Both the position numbers and the translations under genes were made by a program. Of a stretch of 64,000 nt of DNA, positions 1 to 8,937 are shown one piece after another (the stretch's first letter is position 1; each line of letters begins with the position of its first letter). The stretch comes from an uncultured Pseudomonadales bacterium (GTDB lineage: Bacteria > Pseudomonadota > Gammaproteobacteria > Pseudomonadales > Porticoccaceae): positions 558,001-622,000 of the forward strand of contig CALSQH010000003.1 in NCBI GenBank assembly GCA_943788445.1, written 5' to 3'. The notes under the pieces are model-generated. The model was not told the origin of the DNA and did no database searches. It saw only the letters and a program-made list of their open reading frames with translations.

Positions 1-266
1 GGAAAACCATAGGTTGCTGCGGCTCCCGCTGCATTGGCCGCGTAGTGGGCCTTGATCGCACAGGTGAACGCATGGAAAGCAGCCGCCCCTATAAGCGCGA
101 GAAGCGCAGCAGCTCCAAGCACAATAAGCGCGATAACCAGAGGCGGTAGCGCAGCAAATAAAACCACCGCAGCAATCACCACCAACGCAATCACTGCACT
201 GTAGATAACTTGAAAAAGGGCTGGAATTTTTACAGAAATTTCAGATTGGAACTCTTGATTTGACAT
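1..266 (-). CDS. Small alanine-rich membrane protein, C-terminus off the left edge
   Basis: The reading frame starts at ATG 266-264 and stays open to the window edge, so only about 88 N-terminal residues are visible. AGGAG lies 7 nt upstream of the ATG, which supports this start. The protein begins MSNQEFQSEISVKIP, then has a long run of Val, Ala, Leu and Ile (roughly residues 20-60) that would form two closely spaced membrane helices, followed by an Ala/His-containing stretch. I recognise no family. It sits next to fur but is separated from it by about 150 bp, so it is probably its own transcription unit. Confidence 0.6.
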   Translation of the reverse strand, partial: MSNQEFQSEISVKIPALFQVIYSAVIALVVIAAVVLFAALPPLVIALIVLGAAALLALIGAAAFHAFTCAIKAHYAANAAGAAATYGF

Positions 267-414
267 CAGACTACTCCTTTTAATTTCACCTCTGACCAAT
301 AGCCCCCAAAATGGAAACTATTATAAGAGGTGATTCCCTGAACACTTCAAACAAGTTTAGTTGAATAATTTGGAGATTTCCAAAGCATCCGACGAACGGT
401 AGAAAAGCCCCCGG

Positions 415-822
415 TCAAGCCAAGGGTTTTACATACAGAACCAGATTATGGCCAACCAACTGATAACCATTTTTAGTCGCAATTCGCTCTTGCAGCTTTT
501 CGATTTCGGCATCGTGAAACTCAATGACTTTGCCGGTTTCCGTGCACACCATGTGGTCGTGATGCTCACCGCGATCAATTTCATAGACCGCTGGCCCATT
601 ATCAAAATTATGTCTTTCAATAAGGCCCGCCGCTTCGAATTGGGTAAGCACACGATAGACCGTAGCAATACCCACATCCTCACCCGCGTCTCGCAACGCT
701 TGATAAATATCTTCGGCAGTCATGTGACGATTGAGGCAGCTTTCGAGAATCTGTAAGATTTTGATTCTCGGTACGGTGACCTTGAGACCGACTTTTTTTA
801 GTTCTTGATCTTCTAGAGTCAT
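415..822 (-). CDS. fur: Ferric uptake regulator Fur
   Basis: Fe(II)-dependent DNA-binding repressor of iron uptake genes, acting in the cytoplasm. At 135 aa it has the standard Fur length. Residues about 1-80 form the winged helix (TVPRIKILQILE, ATVYRVLTQFE), and the C-terminal dimerisation domain carries HHDH (87-90). Candidate metal ligands His33, Glu81, His88 and His90 are all present. The CxxC structural-zinc pair of E. coli Fur is reduced to a single Cys93; Pseudomonas-type Fur proteins also lack this pair, so the protein is probably functional. It is divergent from bamE, a conserved arrangement in gammaproteobacteria. Confidence 0.96.
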   Translation of the reverse strand: MTLEDQELKKVGLKVTVPRIKILQILESCLNRHMTAEDIYQALRDAGEDVGIATVYRVLTQFEAAGLIERHNFDNGPAVYEIDRGEHHDHMVCTETGKVIEFHDAEIEKLQERIATKNGYQLVGHNLVLYVKPLA

Positions 823-892
823 GGTTACCCCTTCTCTATGTTAGTCGCTTTGGGTATTATCACCATTCGCGCAACCAACTGGAACCCCACAC

Positions 893-1246
893 ATGCGAAT
901 AATTCTAATTTGCTTGATTAGTTTGTCTCTTCTTTCAACCGGCTGTAGCTGGATAAAGTTTCCTGGTGTCCACAAAGTTGATGTTCAACAGGGAAATATT
1001 GTTGATCAGGAGATGATCGATAAATTGCGCCCAGGGATGACCAAATCTCAGGTTCGCTTTGTATTGGGAACACCGCTAGTGACTGATACCTTTGACCAAT
1101 CACGCTGGGACTATTTCTACAGTCGCGTAACGTCTCAGGGCAAGGAGACTCAAGAGCAGGTAACCATCTTTTTCAATGCTGAAGATAAGCTTGAGCGCAT
1201 GACTGGCGATTATCTACCCAGCACTGCAATTCCAGAGGCTAAGTAA
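893..1246 (+). CDS. bamE: Outer-membrane assembly lipoprotein BamE
   Basis: Accessory lipoprotein of the BAM complex, which inserts beta-barrel proteins into the outer membrane. The signal peptide ends in lipobox LSTGC with Cys18 as lipidation site; the following Ser fits outer-membrane sorting. The SmpA/OmlA domain follows, with GMTKSQVRFVLGTP and WDYFY typical of the family. Length 117 aa is normal. It is divergent from fur across about 70 bp that must hold both promoters, and converges with rnfH 16 bp downstream. Confidence 0.95.
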   Translation: MRIILICLISLSLLSTGCSWIKFPGVHKVDVQQGNIVDQEMIDKLRPGMTKSQVRFVLGTPLVTDTFDQSRWDYFYSRVTSQGKETQEQVTIFFNAEDKLERMTGDYLPSTAIPEAK

Positions 1247-1262
1247 AGCTCAACTAACCTAA

Positions 1263-1628
1263 CTAAGTAGCGCTCTGTTCTTTTTTCAGCTTCGCCTCTT
1301 CGGCACGGCGTCGGCGAACTTCTTTAGGATCTGCAATCAGAGGCCGGTAGATCTCAACCCGGTCTCTATTTTGCATTTGGTAGGCATCCGGCTCTGGCAA
1401 CCCTTTGGTTCCGAGCACCTGAGAAAAGATGCCCATTTTGCAGTTCGCCAAGTCAATATCTGGAAAGCTCTGCAAGATACCCGACTGTTCCACGGCTTGA
1501 TAAGCAGTGGTGCCAGTGACGACATCTAGTTTGATTAGCTTCTGTTTTTCAGGCAGCCCGTAAACCACTTCTACAGTGATCATACTTTCGTTGATCGTAC
1601 TTTCGTTGTCAGTCATTTGTGTTTCCAT
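1263..1628 (-). CDS. rnfH: RnfH family protein (UPF0125)
   Basis: Small ubiquitin-fold (beta-grasp) protein of uncertain function, usually next to ratA. The diagnostic C-terminal block DRVEIYRPLIADPKEVRRR is present. The chosen start gives a 15-residue extension compared with E. coli RnfH. This extension holds an apparent 15-bp tandem duplication (encoding NESTI then NESMI), and internal ATGs at codons 5 and 16 are alternatives; the codon-16 start matches the family N-terminus best. The gene overlaps the end of ratA by about 20 bp, so they are co-transcribed. Confidence 0.9.
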   Translation of the reverse strand: METQMTDNESTINESMITVEVVYGLPEKQKLIKLDVVTGTTAYQAVEQSGILQSFPDIDLANCKMGIFSQVLGTKGLPEPDAYQMQNRDRVEIYRPLIADPKEVRRRRAEEAKLKKEQSAT

Positions 1629-2052
1629 AAATCTGGTCAGCTCGGCGACAGAGTGATTCTACAAGCTCATTAGCCATAGTAGAGAATAGCTTCGAAGCAG
1701 CCAAGCCCATTGCCATACTGTTAAATTCAAATTCCAAATCAAGGCTGACTTTGCAAGCCTGCGGTGTCAGCGCCTTAAATTTCCATACTCCTTTCAAACT
1801 TTTAAACGGTCCATCTTCGAGACTCATCTCAATAGTAGATGGCGTCTGTAATCTATTCCTTGTCATAAAACTGGTCTTCACACCGGCCTTTTTCAACTCA
1901 AGGCGTGCGATCATTTCATGCTCAGTGTGCTCAATCACTTCAGCAGATTGGCAACCTTCCATAAACTGCGGATAGTTTGCTACATCATTGACCAGATCAA
2001 ACATGGTTTGATCTGAATGCATCACTAAAGCGGAGCGCTGAACAGTATTCAC
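1609..2052 (-). CDS. ratA: RatA/Coq10-type START-fold protein
   Basis: SRPBCC (START-like) protein of the RatA/Coq10 family. In E. coli RatA was described as blocking 70S ribosome association, while related proteins bind ubiquinone; which role applies here is not known. I place the start at GTG 2052-2050: GAGG lies 5 nt upstream, the start is 8 bp after the stop of the upstream transporter gene, and the protein then begins VNTVQRSALVMHS, matching the family N-terminus (SRTALVPYSA in E. coli). A longer frame starting at 2094 would overlap the transporter. LVNDVANYPQFMEGC is the family signature. Confidence 0.9.
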   Translation of the reverse strand: MNTVQRSALVMHSDQTMFDLVNDVANYPQFMEGCQSAEVIEHTEHEMIARLELKKAGVKTSFMTRNRLQTPSTIEMSLEDGPFKSLKGVWKFKALTPQACKVSLDLEFEFNSMAMGLAASKLFSTMANELVESLCRRADQIYGNTND

Positions 2053-2059
2053 ACAGACC

Positions 2060-3433
2060 TCAGGAAAAGAACTTGTCGTAAATACCCATAACAAACACAG
2101 CCGAGATAGCCACTGGCGCTATATAGCGAAGCGTGAAGCGCCACAGTTTCATAATCTGCGGCGATGTCCCCTGCATCTCGTCATCGACAAATTGCTCTTT
2201 CATAATAAAACCGACAAACAGCGCTATCAACAATCCCGAAAGCGGCAACATGACATTCGAGGTTAAAAAGTCGAGGAAATCAAAGAAGGTAAAGCCAGCG
2301 ATCTTCACCTCAGACCAGATATTAAACGAAAAGACACTGCCCAATCCCAGCACCCAGGTTCCACCTGCAATCAGCAGATTGGCCTGAACACGACTCATAT
2401 TTTTGGCTTCAATCAACCATGCCACACCGGGTTCGAGAAGAGATATAGCCGAACTCCATGCAGCAATAGTCACCAGCACAAAAAATGCCGAACCAATTAA
2501 CAAACCACCAGGCATACTGCCAAATGCCACCGGCAAACTGATAAACATCAGTCCCGGCCCAGCGCCCGGCTCAAGGCCCGGCGTGGCAAATACGATCGGG
2601 AATATCACCAAACCTGAAATTATTGCTACCATGCTATCGAAAAAGGCCACGGTCAAAATAGTCTTACCTATATTGGCGTTCTGCGGCATATAGGCGCCAT
2701 AGGCCATAATCGCTCCCATGCCAATGCTAAGGGTGAAAAACGCCTGTCCCATAGCTTCAAGCAACCCGCGCGCCGTTAGAGCATCAAGGTTGAAACTAAA
2801 TAGGAAATCCCAGCCAGCCTGAAAATTGCCGCGAAAAATACTAAAACCCAAGAGCACAAATAACATTACAAAAAGTAGCGGCATTAATATTTCAACCGCT
2901 ATACCCAGACCTTTCTTTACACCGCCAACCACTACGCCAACACAGAGCAGCATAAACAGGGTCTGCCAGCCTATCAGTCGCACCGGGTCAGCTAGTAGGT
3001 TACCAAACACTGCGGCAGCGGCTTCTCCATTGGCTCCGCGCAACTCACCAGAAGCCATGGCAAAAATATAGTCCAACGCCCAACCGGCAATCACCGCATA
3101 AAAAGAGATAATCAACATCCCAGCCAGAACACCGAGCCAGCCAAGATGACGCCAGGCAGAATTCGACCCGCTCTCAACAACCAGTTCACGCACGGAGTTA
3201 ATTGGGCTCTGGCGTCCACGGCGACCGATAACAACCTCAGCCATCATCACCGGAACTCCAATCAATAAAATACAACCCAGATAAGCGAGAACAAATGCAC
3301 CGCCGCCGTTGTTGCCAGCAACGTAGGGGAATTTCCACATATTGCCGAGCCCCACCGCCGAACCAGTAGCCGCCATAATAAATGTCCAGCGACTCGCCCA
3401 GGTTCCATGCATTCCTTTTTGTTGCAAGCCCAT
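2060..3433 (-). CDS. Sodium-dependent transporter, NSS/SNF family
   Basis: LeuT-fold sodium symporter in the inner membrane, probably for amino acids or related amines; the substrate cannot be read from sequence. The first membrane segment has the family motif GSAVGLGNMWKFPYVAGNNG, which forms part of the sodium and substrate sites, and about eleven hydrophobic segments follow over 457 aa, a typical length for bacterial members. GGAG lies 7 nt before the ATG. It is the first gene of an apparent transporter-ratA-rnfH transcription unit. Confidence 0.92.
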   Translation of the reverse strand: MGLQQKGMHGTWASRWTFIMAATGSAVGLGNMWKFPYVAGNNGGGAFVLAYLGCILLIGVPVMMAEVVIGRRGRQSPINSVRELVVESGSNSAWRHLGWLGVLAGMLIISFYAVIAGWALDYIFAMASGELRGANGEAAAAVFGNLLADPVRLIGWQTLFMLLCVGVVVGGVKKGLGIAVEILMPLLFVMLFVLLGFSIFRGNFQAGWDFLFSFNLDALTARGLLEAMGQAFFTLSIGMGAIMAYGAYMPQNANIGKTILTVAFFDSMVAIISGLVIFPIVFATPGLEPGAGPGLMFISLPVAFGSMPGGLLIGSAFFVLVTIAAWSSAISLLEPGVAWLIEAKNMSRVQANLLIAGGTWVLGLGSVFSFNIWSEVKIAGFTFFDFLDFLTSNVMLPLSGLLIALFVGFIMKEQFVDDEMQGTSPQIMKLWRFTLRYIAPVAISAVFVMGIYDKFFS

Positions 3434-3542
3434 TCAATCTCTCCGATTTTTAGAGTGAATTGTAACGTCATCGCCCTAGCGATCCTAATAAAAAAACATC
3501 CCGCGCTCGCGCATTTCTTTATGATAAATAGGCTAGTCGACG

Positions 3543-3548
3543 TATAAT
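3543..3548 (+). promoter_or_regulatory. Candidate -10 element immediately upstream of smpB
   Basis: A perfect TATAAT ends 8 nt before the smpB ATG and is flanked by GTCGA and TCGAC, which form a short inverted repeat around it. The predicted transcription start would fall at about 3555-3557, on or next to the start codon. No convincing -35 box is visible. Confidence 0.45.
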
Positions 3549-3556
3549 CGACAGCT

Positions 3557-4030
3557 ATGACAAAAAAGAAGCCCAAAGCCCCATCAAACACTATCGCTCT
3601 CAACAAGAAGGCGAAGCATAACTATTTCCTCGAACAAAAGTTCGAGGCAGGCATTGCATTGATGGGCTGGGAAGTGAAAAGTCTACGCGATGGAAAGGTG
3701 AATTTAACCGACACCTACGTCTTGATACAGAATAGTGAAGCCTGGTTAATCGGTACTAATATCACCCCTCTGGCAACCGCCTCGACTCATTATGTCACTG
3801 AGCCAATCCGCTCACGCAAGCTACTACTCAATCGTCGCGAACTCGACAAGCTTGAGGCCGGCGTTAACCAAAAGGGGCATACCTGCGTTTGCACGGCGCT
3901 CTATTGGAAAAACCATCTGGTTAAATGCGAGATTGCACTGGCCAGGGGTAAGGCAGATTTCGATAAGCGCAACGATGAAAAAGAACGTGACTGGGATCGC
4001 CAAAAACAGCGGATTATGCGTCACTCTTAA
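3557..4030 (+). CDS. smpB: SsrA-binding protein SmpB
   Basis: Binds tmRNA and brings it to stalled ribosomes for trans-translation. At 157 aa it aligns end to end in length with E. coli SmpB (160 aa): conserved [15 protein letters not shown] near the N-terminus, [11 protein letters not shown] in the beta-barrel, and the basic tail [13 protein letters not shown]. There is no recognisable Shine-Dalgarno sequence and a TATAAT sits 8 nt upstream, so the mRNA may be leaderless. The stop is followed at once by a small inverted repeat (CAGGCAA/TTGCCTG) that could help end transcription against the convergent neighbour. Confidence 0.97.
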   Translation: MTKKKPKAPSNTIALNKKAKHNYFLEQKFEAGIALMGWEVKSLRDGKVNLTDTYVLIQNSEAWLIGTNITPLATASTHYVTEPIRSRKLLLNRRELDKLEAGVNQKGHTCVCTALYWKNHLVKCEIALARGKADFDKRNDEKERDWDRQKQRIMRHS

Positions 4031-4095
4031 CAGGCAAAAATATTGCCTGAAGCTTGCTTCACCGCACAATCCGCTCTTTACGCTAACCCGAGCAT

Positions 4096-4821
4096 TTACT
4101 TCTTATTGCCAAACAAGCCTTTCAGTGCCCCAGCTTTTTCCTTGATCTGATCCTCCAATGATCCACCTAAATCCTTAATCGCCCCAGACTGGCTGACGGC
4201 CTTGCCCGCTGCTGCGACGATGGCACTGATAATTTCTCCCGCGGCTTCTGCGGCAGACACTCCGCCCTCCTTACCAATATCCGTAAGACGCAGATCGGGC
4301 AGCTCCAATTCAAGCCCATTGCCGCCAAGGATGGCGTATTGAACCTTGCCATCAGTAATTCTCAGGTCGCGGATAATAAACTTCTTATTACTCCCCTCGG
4401 CACTGCTCTGATCAGTATCGGCGCCCAAATAACTGGCAATATTGGCCTGCAATTGGTCGAGGTTACTGCGCCCGCCGGCTCGTTCCATAGTGATTTCTGG
4501 CGCCACAATATGTAAAGATTCAATGATAATAGTGTCACTGGCCAATGAATCAGGGTCCATGGCAAAGCTGATCTCTCCCAACCTAAAGGCATCAGCTGAA
4601 TCGAAACCCTGAGGATTCCCCACTCGCAATCCTGAAAAACGCCCCTTGGCAGTAGTTAGCGACAAATCAACCGAACTCAGGGTGACCTGCGACTGGGTCA
4701 TTTCAGGGCCAATGGATTCCACAGCTGTCTTTATGCCGCGATCCAAATTTGTGATAACAAAAATCACCAGCGCTATAACCACTAAAATAATTACCGATAC
4801 AATTTTTCCAATTTTTTTCAT
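4096..4821 (-). CDS. AsmA-like envelope protein with N-terminal anchor
   Basis: Probable inner-membrane-anchored periplasmic protein. Residues about 6-25 form one hydrophobic helix after MKKIGK. The rest is predicted beta-rich, with features of the AsmA superfamily (SVDLSLTTAKGRFSGLRVGNP, then IIIESLHIVAPEITMER). The C-terminal third (EAAGEIISAIVAAAGKA...) is Ala-rich and probably helical. At 241 aa it is much shorter than AsmA or TamB, so its exact function is open. It faces smpB tail to tail and has its own promoter region opposite cysZ. Confidence 0.7.
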   Translation of the reverse strand: MKKIGKIVSVIILVVIALVIFVITNLDRGIKTAVESIGPEMTQSQVTLSSVDLSLTTAKGRFSGLRVGNPQGFDSADAFRLGEISFAMDPDSLASDTIIIESLHIVAPEITMERAGGRSNLDQLQANIASYLGADTDQSSAEGSNKKFIIRDLRITDGKVQYAILGGNGLELELPDLRLTDIGKEGGVSAAEAAGEIISAIVAAAGKAVSQSGAIKDLGGSLEDQIKEKAGALKGLFGNKK

Positions 4822-4949
4822 ATCTCTTCTCTATGCTAATTTAAATTCAATCATGGTTAGATAAAGCATAGATGCTATTCTTCAATCTGTAAAAATAGCT
4901 GCGCCTGCAGAGTTTAAGCTGACATCCACAATCGAGGATAAAATCAATA

Positions 4950-5723
4950 ATGGCTACAAAGCTATCGCCACTCGCCACTCCATCAGTCATCATCGAAGGG
5001 TTTAAACTTCTTTGGCACCGGCGTATCCGCTGGCTGGTTATTATTCCCATTATCATCAATATTGTGATGTTTTCAGCCGCCACTTGGCTGGCTGGCCTAT
5101 GGCTTAGCGATTGGCTCAACGGATTAATGGCTTCTGTGCCTGAATGGTTGGAATGGCTGGTCTGGGTGATCTGGCTGTTATTTGCCCTGCTGACACTGGT
5201 TGTCTATGCCTTTACCTTTACTCTACTCGCCAATCTGGTGGGGTCGCCATTTTACGGGATTATCGCTGAGCGAATAATAAGTCTGGAACGGGGCGACAGT
5301 GAACAATCTCCCCAAACATTAGCCACCCTACTGAATATTGCCAAAGATAGTTTTCTGCGCGAACTACAAATTTTAGCCTATCTGCTACCTCGCACTATCG
5401 CGATTTTATTGCTCACATTAATCATTAGCTTTATGCCGGTTATCAATATTTTTGCACCCATTATTGCCGGCACTTGGGCGGCATGGGCTCTGTCAGTCCA
5501 GTATTTTGATTACCCTGCGGATATTGATCAGGTGGGCTTTAGAGAGGTACGGCAAAGGGCGGGGGCACAGCGCTGGTTATCACTCAGTTTCGGCTTATCT
5601 GCGCTGGGTGCGGCGGCGATTCCAATCTTTAACCTGCTTCTGTTACCTGCGACGGTCATTGGCGGCACCCTGTTATGGTGCCGTGAGTATAGCGATCAAG
5701 AATATGGAAATGGGGCTAGCTAG
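4950..5723 (+). CDS. cysZ: CysZ-like sulfate transporter (EI24 family)
   Basis: Inner-membrane protein of the CysZ/EI24 family; in enterobacteria CysZ supplies sulfate for cysteine synthesis. The 257-aa length is typical. About four to six hydrophobic segments are visible (residues 28-50, 65-95, 140-190, 210-240) and the family motif LVGSPFYGIIAERI occurs after the second segment. No sulfate-assimilation genes are adjacent, so the role rests on family membership. The gene is followed by about 590 bp without a gene, holding two long inverted repeats. Confidence 0.87.
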   Translation: MATKLSPLATPSVIIEGFKLLWHRRIRWLVIIPIIINIVMFSAATWLAGLWLSDWLNGLMASVPEWLEWLVWVIWLLFALLTLVVYAFTFTLLANLVGSPFYGIIAERIISLERGDSEQSPQTLATLLNIAKDSFLRELQILAYLLPRTIAILLLTLIISFMPVINIFAPIIAGTWAAWALSVQYFDYPADIDQVGFREVRQRAGAQRWLSLSFGLSALGAAAIPIFNLLLLPATVIGGTLLWCREYSDQEYGNGAS

Positions 5724-5783
5724 GGGCCAAAAGAGATTAGTTCGTTTTTGCTTGGGTTTTCTTGCTCTGTTTTGGATCGGGGC

Positions 5784-5890
5784 GGCCAGAGCCGAGGGCA
5801 ACCTTCCGGGACTCACTCAAGCCATCCATGGGCGTTCGAGCGCCGTTCCCGACGGCGCACGGTCCCGGAAGATTGCCCTCGGCTCTGGCC
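5784..5890. repeat. Long inverted repeat 1 (29-nt arms, structured loop)
   Basis: Arms at 5784-5812 and 5862-5890 are complementary at 28 of 29 positions; the outer 17 bases read GGCCAGAGCCGAGGGCA. The 49-nt interior holds further hairpins, including CGCCGT/ACGGCG around TCCCG. No T-run follows on either strand, so it is not a standard intrinsic terminator. It lies between convergent genes cysZ and rhlB. It could be a MITE-like or REP-like palindromic element, or a strong RNA structure. Confidence 0.8.
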
Positions 5891-6103
5891 TTAAAGCGGA
5901 CCTTCAGTGCTTTAAAAGGGATGGGACAGAATAAAATAGAAGAATAGGAAAGTAATTTGACGTTTTGGCTTCAGGGCTGAGCTGAGTATGGCTTTTTCAG
6001 GTTCTGTCACTTTGAGCATCACTGGATAGTTTGTACGGCTCAGAAGATTCTAAAAAGAATGGAATAAATAATAAGAAGTAAGTCGAAATATCAGCTAAAG
6101 GTC

Positions 6104-6233
6104 AGAGTTGGGCATGGCTTTCCCAGACCCTGTGTCGCATGGAAGATATACGGGGAAGTATGAGTGTCGCGTTAGGCAGAATGCCGGTAGTGACCGAGTT
6201 TACGGCGAGTCTGGGAAAGCCATGCCCAACTCT
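6104..6233. repeat. Long inverted repeat 2 (perfect 25-nt arms)
   Basis: Arms 6104-6128 and 6209-6233 are perfectly complementary over 25 nt (core GGGCATGGCTTTCCCAGA), separated by 80 nt. The arm sequence is unrelated to inverted repeat 1 only 214 bp away. No target duplication and no coding region are visible. Like repeat 1 it sits between convergent genes. Confidence 0.8.
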
Positions 6234-6316
6234 AGCCGCCCCAACCTAAAACAGTGCACCCACCCTCACACTCACCCAACATCTAACAAAAAAATACCCA
6301 CAACTGGAAAAACAGA

Positions 6317-7924
6317 TTACTCAGCCGCTTTCTTTTGCTCTGTTTTTGGGGCTTCTACCGAAGACTCTTCCTTCGGTTGCTCGTCTAAAGACAGCTGCTC
6401 CTTAAGTGGCTCTTCTGAAGTAAGCTCAACCTTTGGAGCCGGTTCTTTAATCGACTCTTTTATAGCGACTTCATCTTTAGGCGATTCGTCTTTTATCGGC
6501 TTTTCCTTTACAGGCTCAGCCACAACTTTTTCTTTATCATCGGTTTTTGGATCCTGTGCCGCGGGAGCCTCTTTTTTCACAGCGGGCGGACGCTTGCGCG
6601 CAGGCGCTGAGACTTCAGCCAACATGGCTTCATCCGGCATAGTGCAAGGCAACTTCATATCCAAGAGCTTTTCAATCGGCTCCAATAAAAACGCATCATC
6701 TTCGCAGGCAAAGCTCACTGAAATGCCAGTCTGACCCGCTCGACCAGTACGGCCAATGCGGTGAACATAATCTTCTGGCTCTTCTGGCAAAGTGAAATTA
6801 ATCACATGGCTAACACCGTTAACATGAATGCCGCGACCGGCAACATCCGTAGCAACCATCACTTTTAGGCTACCATTTTTAAATGATTCAAGGGTTTTCA
6901 TACGGCGATTCTGGGGTACATCTCCAGCGATCAAACCAACCTGAAAGCCCTGCTTTTTAAGACGCTCATAAAGAGTTCGACAAATATCCCGACGATTGGC
7001 GAATACCATCACGCTCTCAACAGCTTCATCTTTAAGAATATTCTGCAGTAGATTGAATTTTTCACTGGCGGTGGTAATAAATATCTTTTGCTCTACGGTA
7101 TCCGTAGCAACGCGCTCCGGCTCCATCTCAAGCATCACCGGCTTATCCGTCCACTGCTCAGATAGGCGCAGAACTTCTTGGGTAAAGGTGGCAGAAAACA
7201 ACAGGGTTTGACGATCTTCACGAGGAGGTGTCATACGCACAAGTCGACGTACCTGTGGGATAAAGCCCATATCTAACATGCGATCGGCTTCATCGATAAC
7301 CAGCACTTCAACCTGATCCAGGTGGACATCCTTATTGCTGGCGAAATCGAGTAGACGGCCTGGAGTTCCAACCAAAATATCGCAATGATTTTTTTCCACT
7401 CTCTGCAACTGTTTAGCGTAATCCATACCACCGACCAAGGTGTGCACCTTGAGATCTGTATGCTTGACTAACTGTTGAGCATCTTCGCCAATCTGAATCG
7501 CCAACTCGCGTGTAGGTGCCAAAATAAGGGCGCGTGCTTCGCCCATATAACGCTCATCTTCAACAGGATATTTTAATAAGTCACTGATAATACTCAGTAG
7601 GAATGCGGCTGTTTTACCAGTACCTGTCTGGGCCTTACCAACCATATCGTGGCCGCGCAGAGTATGTGGCAGTGAAGCACCCTGAATCGGTGTGCAATAG
7701 GAAAATCCAGCACTTTGAATACCGCGCAACAGAGGAAGTGGTAAATCAAAGTCGTGAAAGCGAATTTTTCCCTCTTGAGGTTCAACCACAAATTGATCAA
7801 CAGTCCATTTCTTATTGCCACCACGACCGCGACCACGGCGTCTTCCGCCTCGGGATGCTGTTGAGCTCGATGGTTTGGTGTTGTTGTCAGGTTTGTTGTC
7901 AGATTTAGCTGTAGTATCAGTCAA
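6317..7924 (-). CDS. rhlB: DEAD-box RNA helicase, RhlB-like
   Basis: ATP-dependent RNA helicase. All DEAD-box motifs are readable: Q motif TPIQ (about 78-81), Walker A AQTGTGKT (98-105), PTREL, TPGR, DEAD (211-214), SAT (244-246), then [12 protein letters not shown] and [10 protein letters not shown] in the second RecA domain. The protein is extended at both ends: an Arg/Gly-rich N-terminus (about residues 25-38) as in Pseudomonas RhlB, and a disordered Lys/Glu/Pro-rich tail from about residue 450 to 535 with repeated KEEP/KDE elements. The long tail would be the place for RNA or degradosome contacts, but that is inference. RhlE is the main alternative name. Confidence 0.88.
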   Translation of the reverse strand: MTDTTAKSDNKPDNNTKPSSSTASRGGRRRGRGRGGNKKWTVDQFVVEPQEGKIRFHDFDLPLPLLRGIQSAGFSYCTPIQGASLPHTLRGHDMVGKAQTGTGKTAAFLLSIISDLLKYPVEDERYMGEARALILAPTRELAIQIGEDAQQLVKHTDLKVHTLVGGMDYAKQLQRVEKNHCDILVGTPGRLLDFASNKDVHLDQVEVLVIDEADRMLDMGFIPQVRRLVRMTPPREDRQTLLFSATFTQEVLRLSEQWTDKPVMLEMEPERVATDTVEQKIFITTASEKFNLLQNILKDEAVESVMVFANRRDICRTLYERLKKQGFQVGLIAGDVPQNRRMKTLESFKNGSLKVMVATDVAGRGIHVNGVSHVINFTLPEEPEDYVHRIGRTGRAGQTGISVSFACEDDAFLLEPIEKLLDMKLPCTMPDEAMLAEVSAPARKRPPAVKKEAPAAQDPKTDDKEKVVAEPVKEKPIKDESPKDEVAIKESIKEPAPKVELTSEEPLKEQLSLDEQPKEESSVEAPKTEQKKAAE

Positions 7925-8058
7925 GGTTAGGTACGCAGTGTTGGACAGTGGGTTAGAACCCAGTTAAATGCACATTAACCCCCCAAAGAACCTACAAGGC
8001 CTAAAAGGGGAGTTATCTGCGCTCATATTTGCGCGTGAAGTGTAGCAGAATTGTCGCC

Positions 8059-8084
8059 GGCCCGTTTATTTTAATAAACAGGCC
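8059..8084. terminator. Hairpin downstream of the DoxX gene, possible terminator
   Basis: GGCC plus GTTTATT (8059-8070) pairs with AATAAAC plus GGCC (8073-8084) with one internal mismatch and a tight loop. It lies just past the end of the DoxX gene and before the rhlB promoter region. There is no T-run on either side, so termination activity is doubtful. Confidence 0.35.
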
Positions 8085-8108
8085 CTACAGTCACAGTACA
8101 ACAATCTT

Positions 8109-8753
8109 CTATTTATACCTGAACCGCTGACAAAGCCAGTAATCAACACTCACCCAACGCCCACCACCGGTAAACAAGAGCATCAACAGCATAATAAAAT
8201 AGGTGGCCGCAAATTCGATGCCGTTGTTTAAAATAACGAAGTTGCCTTTTGCCGTTAGCCAACTGTAGTTGCCGTGTGTGCGTAAAATGGATTTTGCTGC
8301 TGAGACCCGCTCACCGACGGCAACGCTATTCTCGAGACTTTTTTGTGCCGCAGGAATGCCTATAGTAGCCAGCACTTTAGCGGTACTGGTATCAGGATCA
8401 CCCGGCGCTATAGCAAACCAACCGTTATCCCAATGTGCTGTTCCGGCAGCCACTATCATGGTCATCATCAGTGGGATAGCCACCAATCTAGTCGCCGCAC
8501 CCAGCAGTAATGCCAGACCACCAAACAGCTCTGCACTGGCAGCCAAAAAAACCATCAGCGCGGGCATCGGCAGACCAAGCCCCCAATCGGGATTGCCAAA
8601 CCAAGCAACCATATCGTCCCAGTTGGCAAACTTATGCGCGCCGACACCGATAAAAATAGGCGCTAAATAAAGCCGCAGTGCCAATGGGCCGAGCCAATCG
8701 ACACATTTTAATTTTTCGATACACACTCTGTATAGCGCGACAAGTTTTTGCAT
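8109..8753 (-). CDS. DoxX family membrane protein
   Basis: Inner-membrane protein of the DoxX family, loosely linked to redox and thiol stress; the exact function is unknown. Start chosen at ATG 8753-8751, with GGAG 8 nt upstream; an upstream in-frame GTG (8762) lacks such a site. Visible hydrophobic segments include LALRLYLAPIFIGVGAHKF and PALMVFLAASAELFGGLALLLG, a classic DoxX pair, then a large loop (about residues 105-160) and a final helix TYFIMLLMLLF. It is the gene upstream of rhlB on the same strand, and divergent from the MATE gene. Confidence 0.85.
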   Translation of the reverse strand: MQKLVALYRVCIEKLKCVDWLGPLALRLYLAPIFIGVGAHKFANWDDMVAWFGNPDWGLGLPMPALMVFLAASAELFGGLALLLGAATRLVAIPLMMTMIVAAGTAHWDNGWFAIAPGDPDTSTAKVLATIGIPAAQKSLENSVAVGERVSAAKSILRTHGNYSWLTAKGNFVILNNGIEFAATYFIMLLMLLFTGGGRWVSVDYWLCQRFRYK

Positions 8754-8937
8754 ATCAACCACTCCATTGAATCTTTTAGTTTAACTGGCGAATTAGATTG
8801 CCAGAGGTTAAATAAATTCCAAGCGCCGAACAACCAATAAATAATTTAACTTTATATTCCCCAAATAGTCTGTCTTTTTACTCGCTTTGCGCTCCGTATT
8901 AAACGAAGATAAGTCATTCCTAAAATTTGTGTCAATC

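Noticed and set aside
5724..5947. Extension or small genes downstream of cysZ
   Set aside because: Short frames here run through inverted repeat 1 and have palindromic, not protein-like, sequence.
6108..6734. Plus-strand 208-codon frame opposite the rhlB tail
   Set aside because: It is the antisense of the Lys/Glu-rich rhlB tail (giving Ser-rich sequence) and crosses inverted repeat 2.
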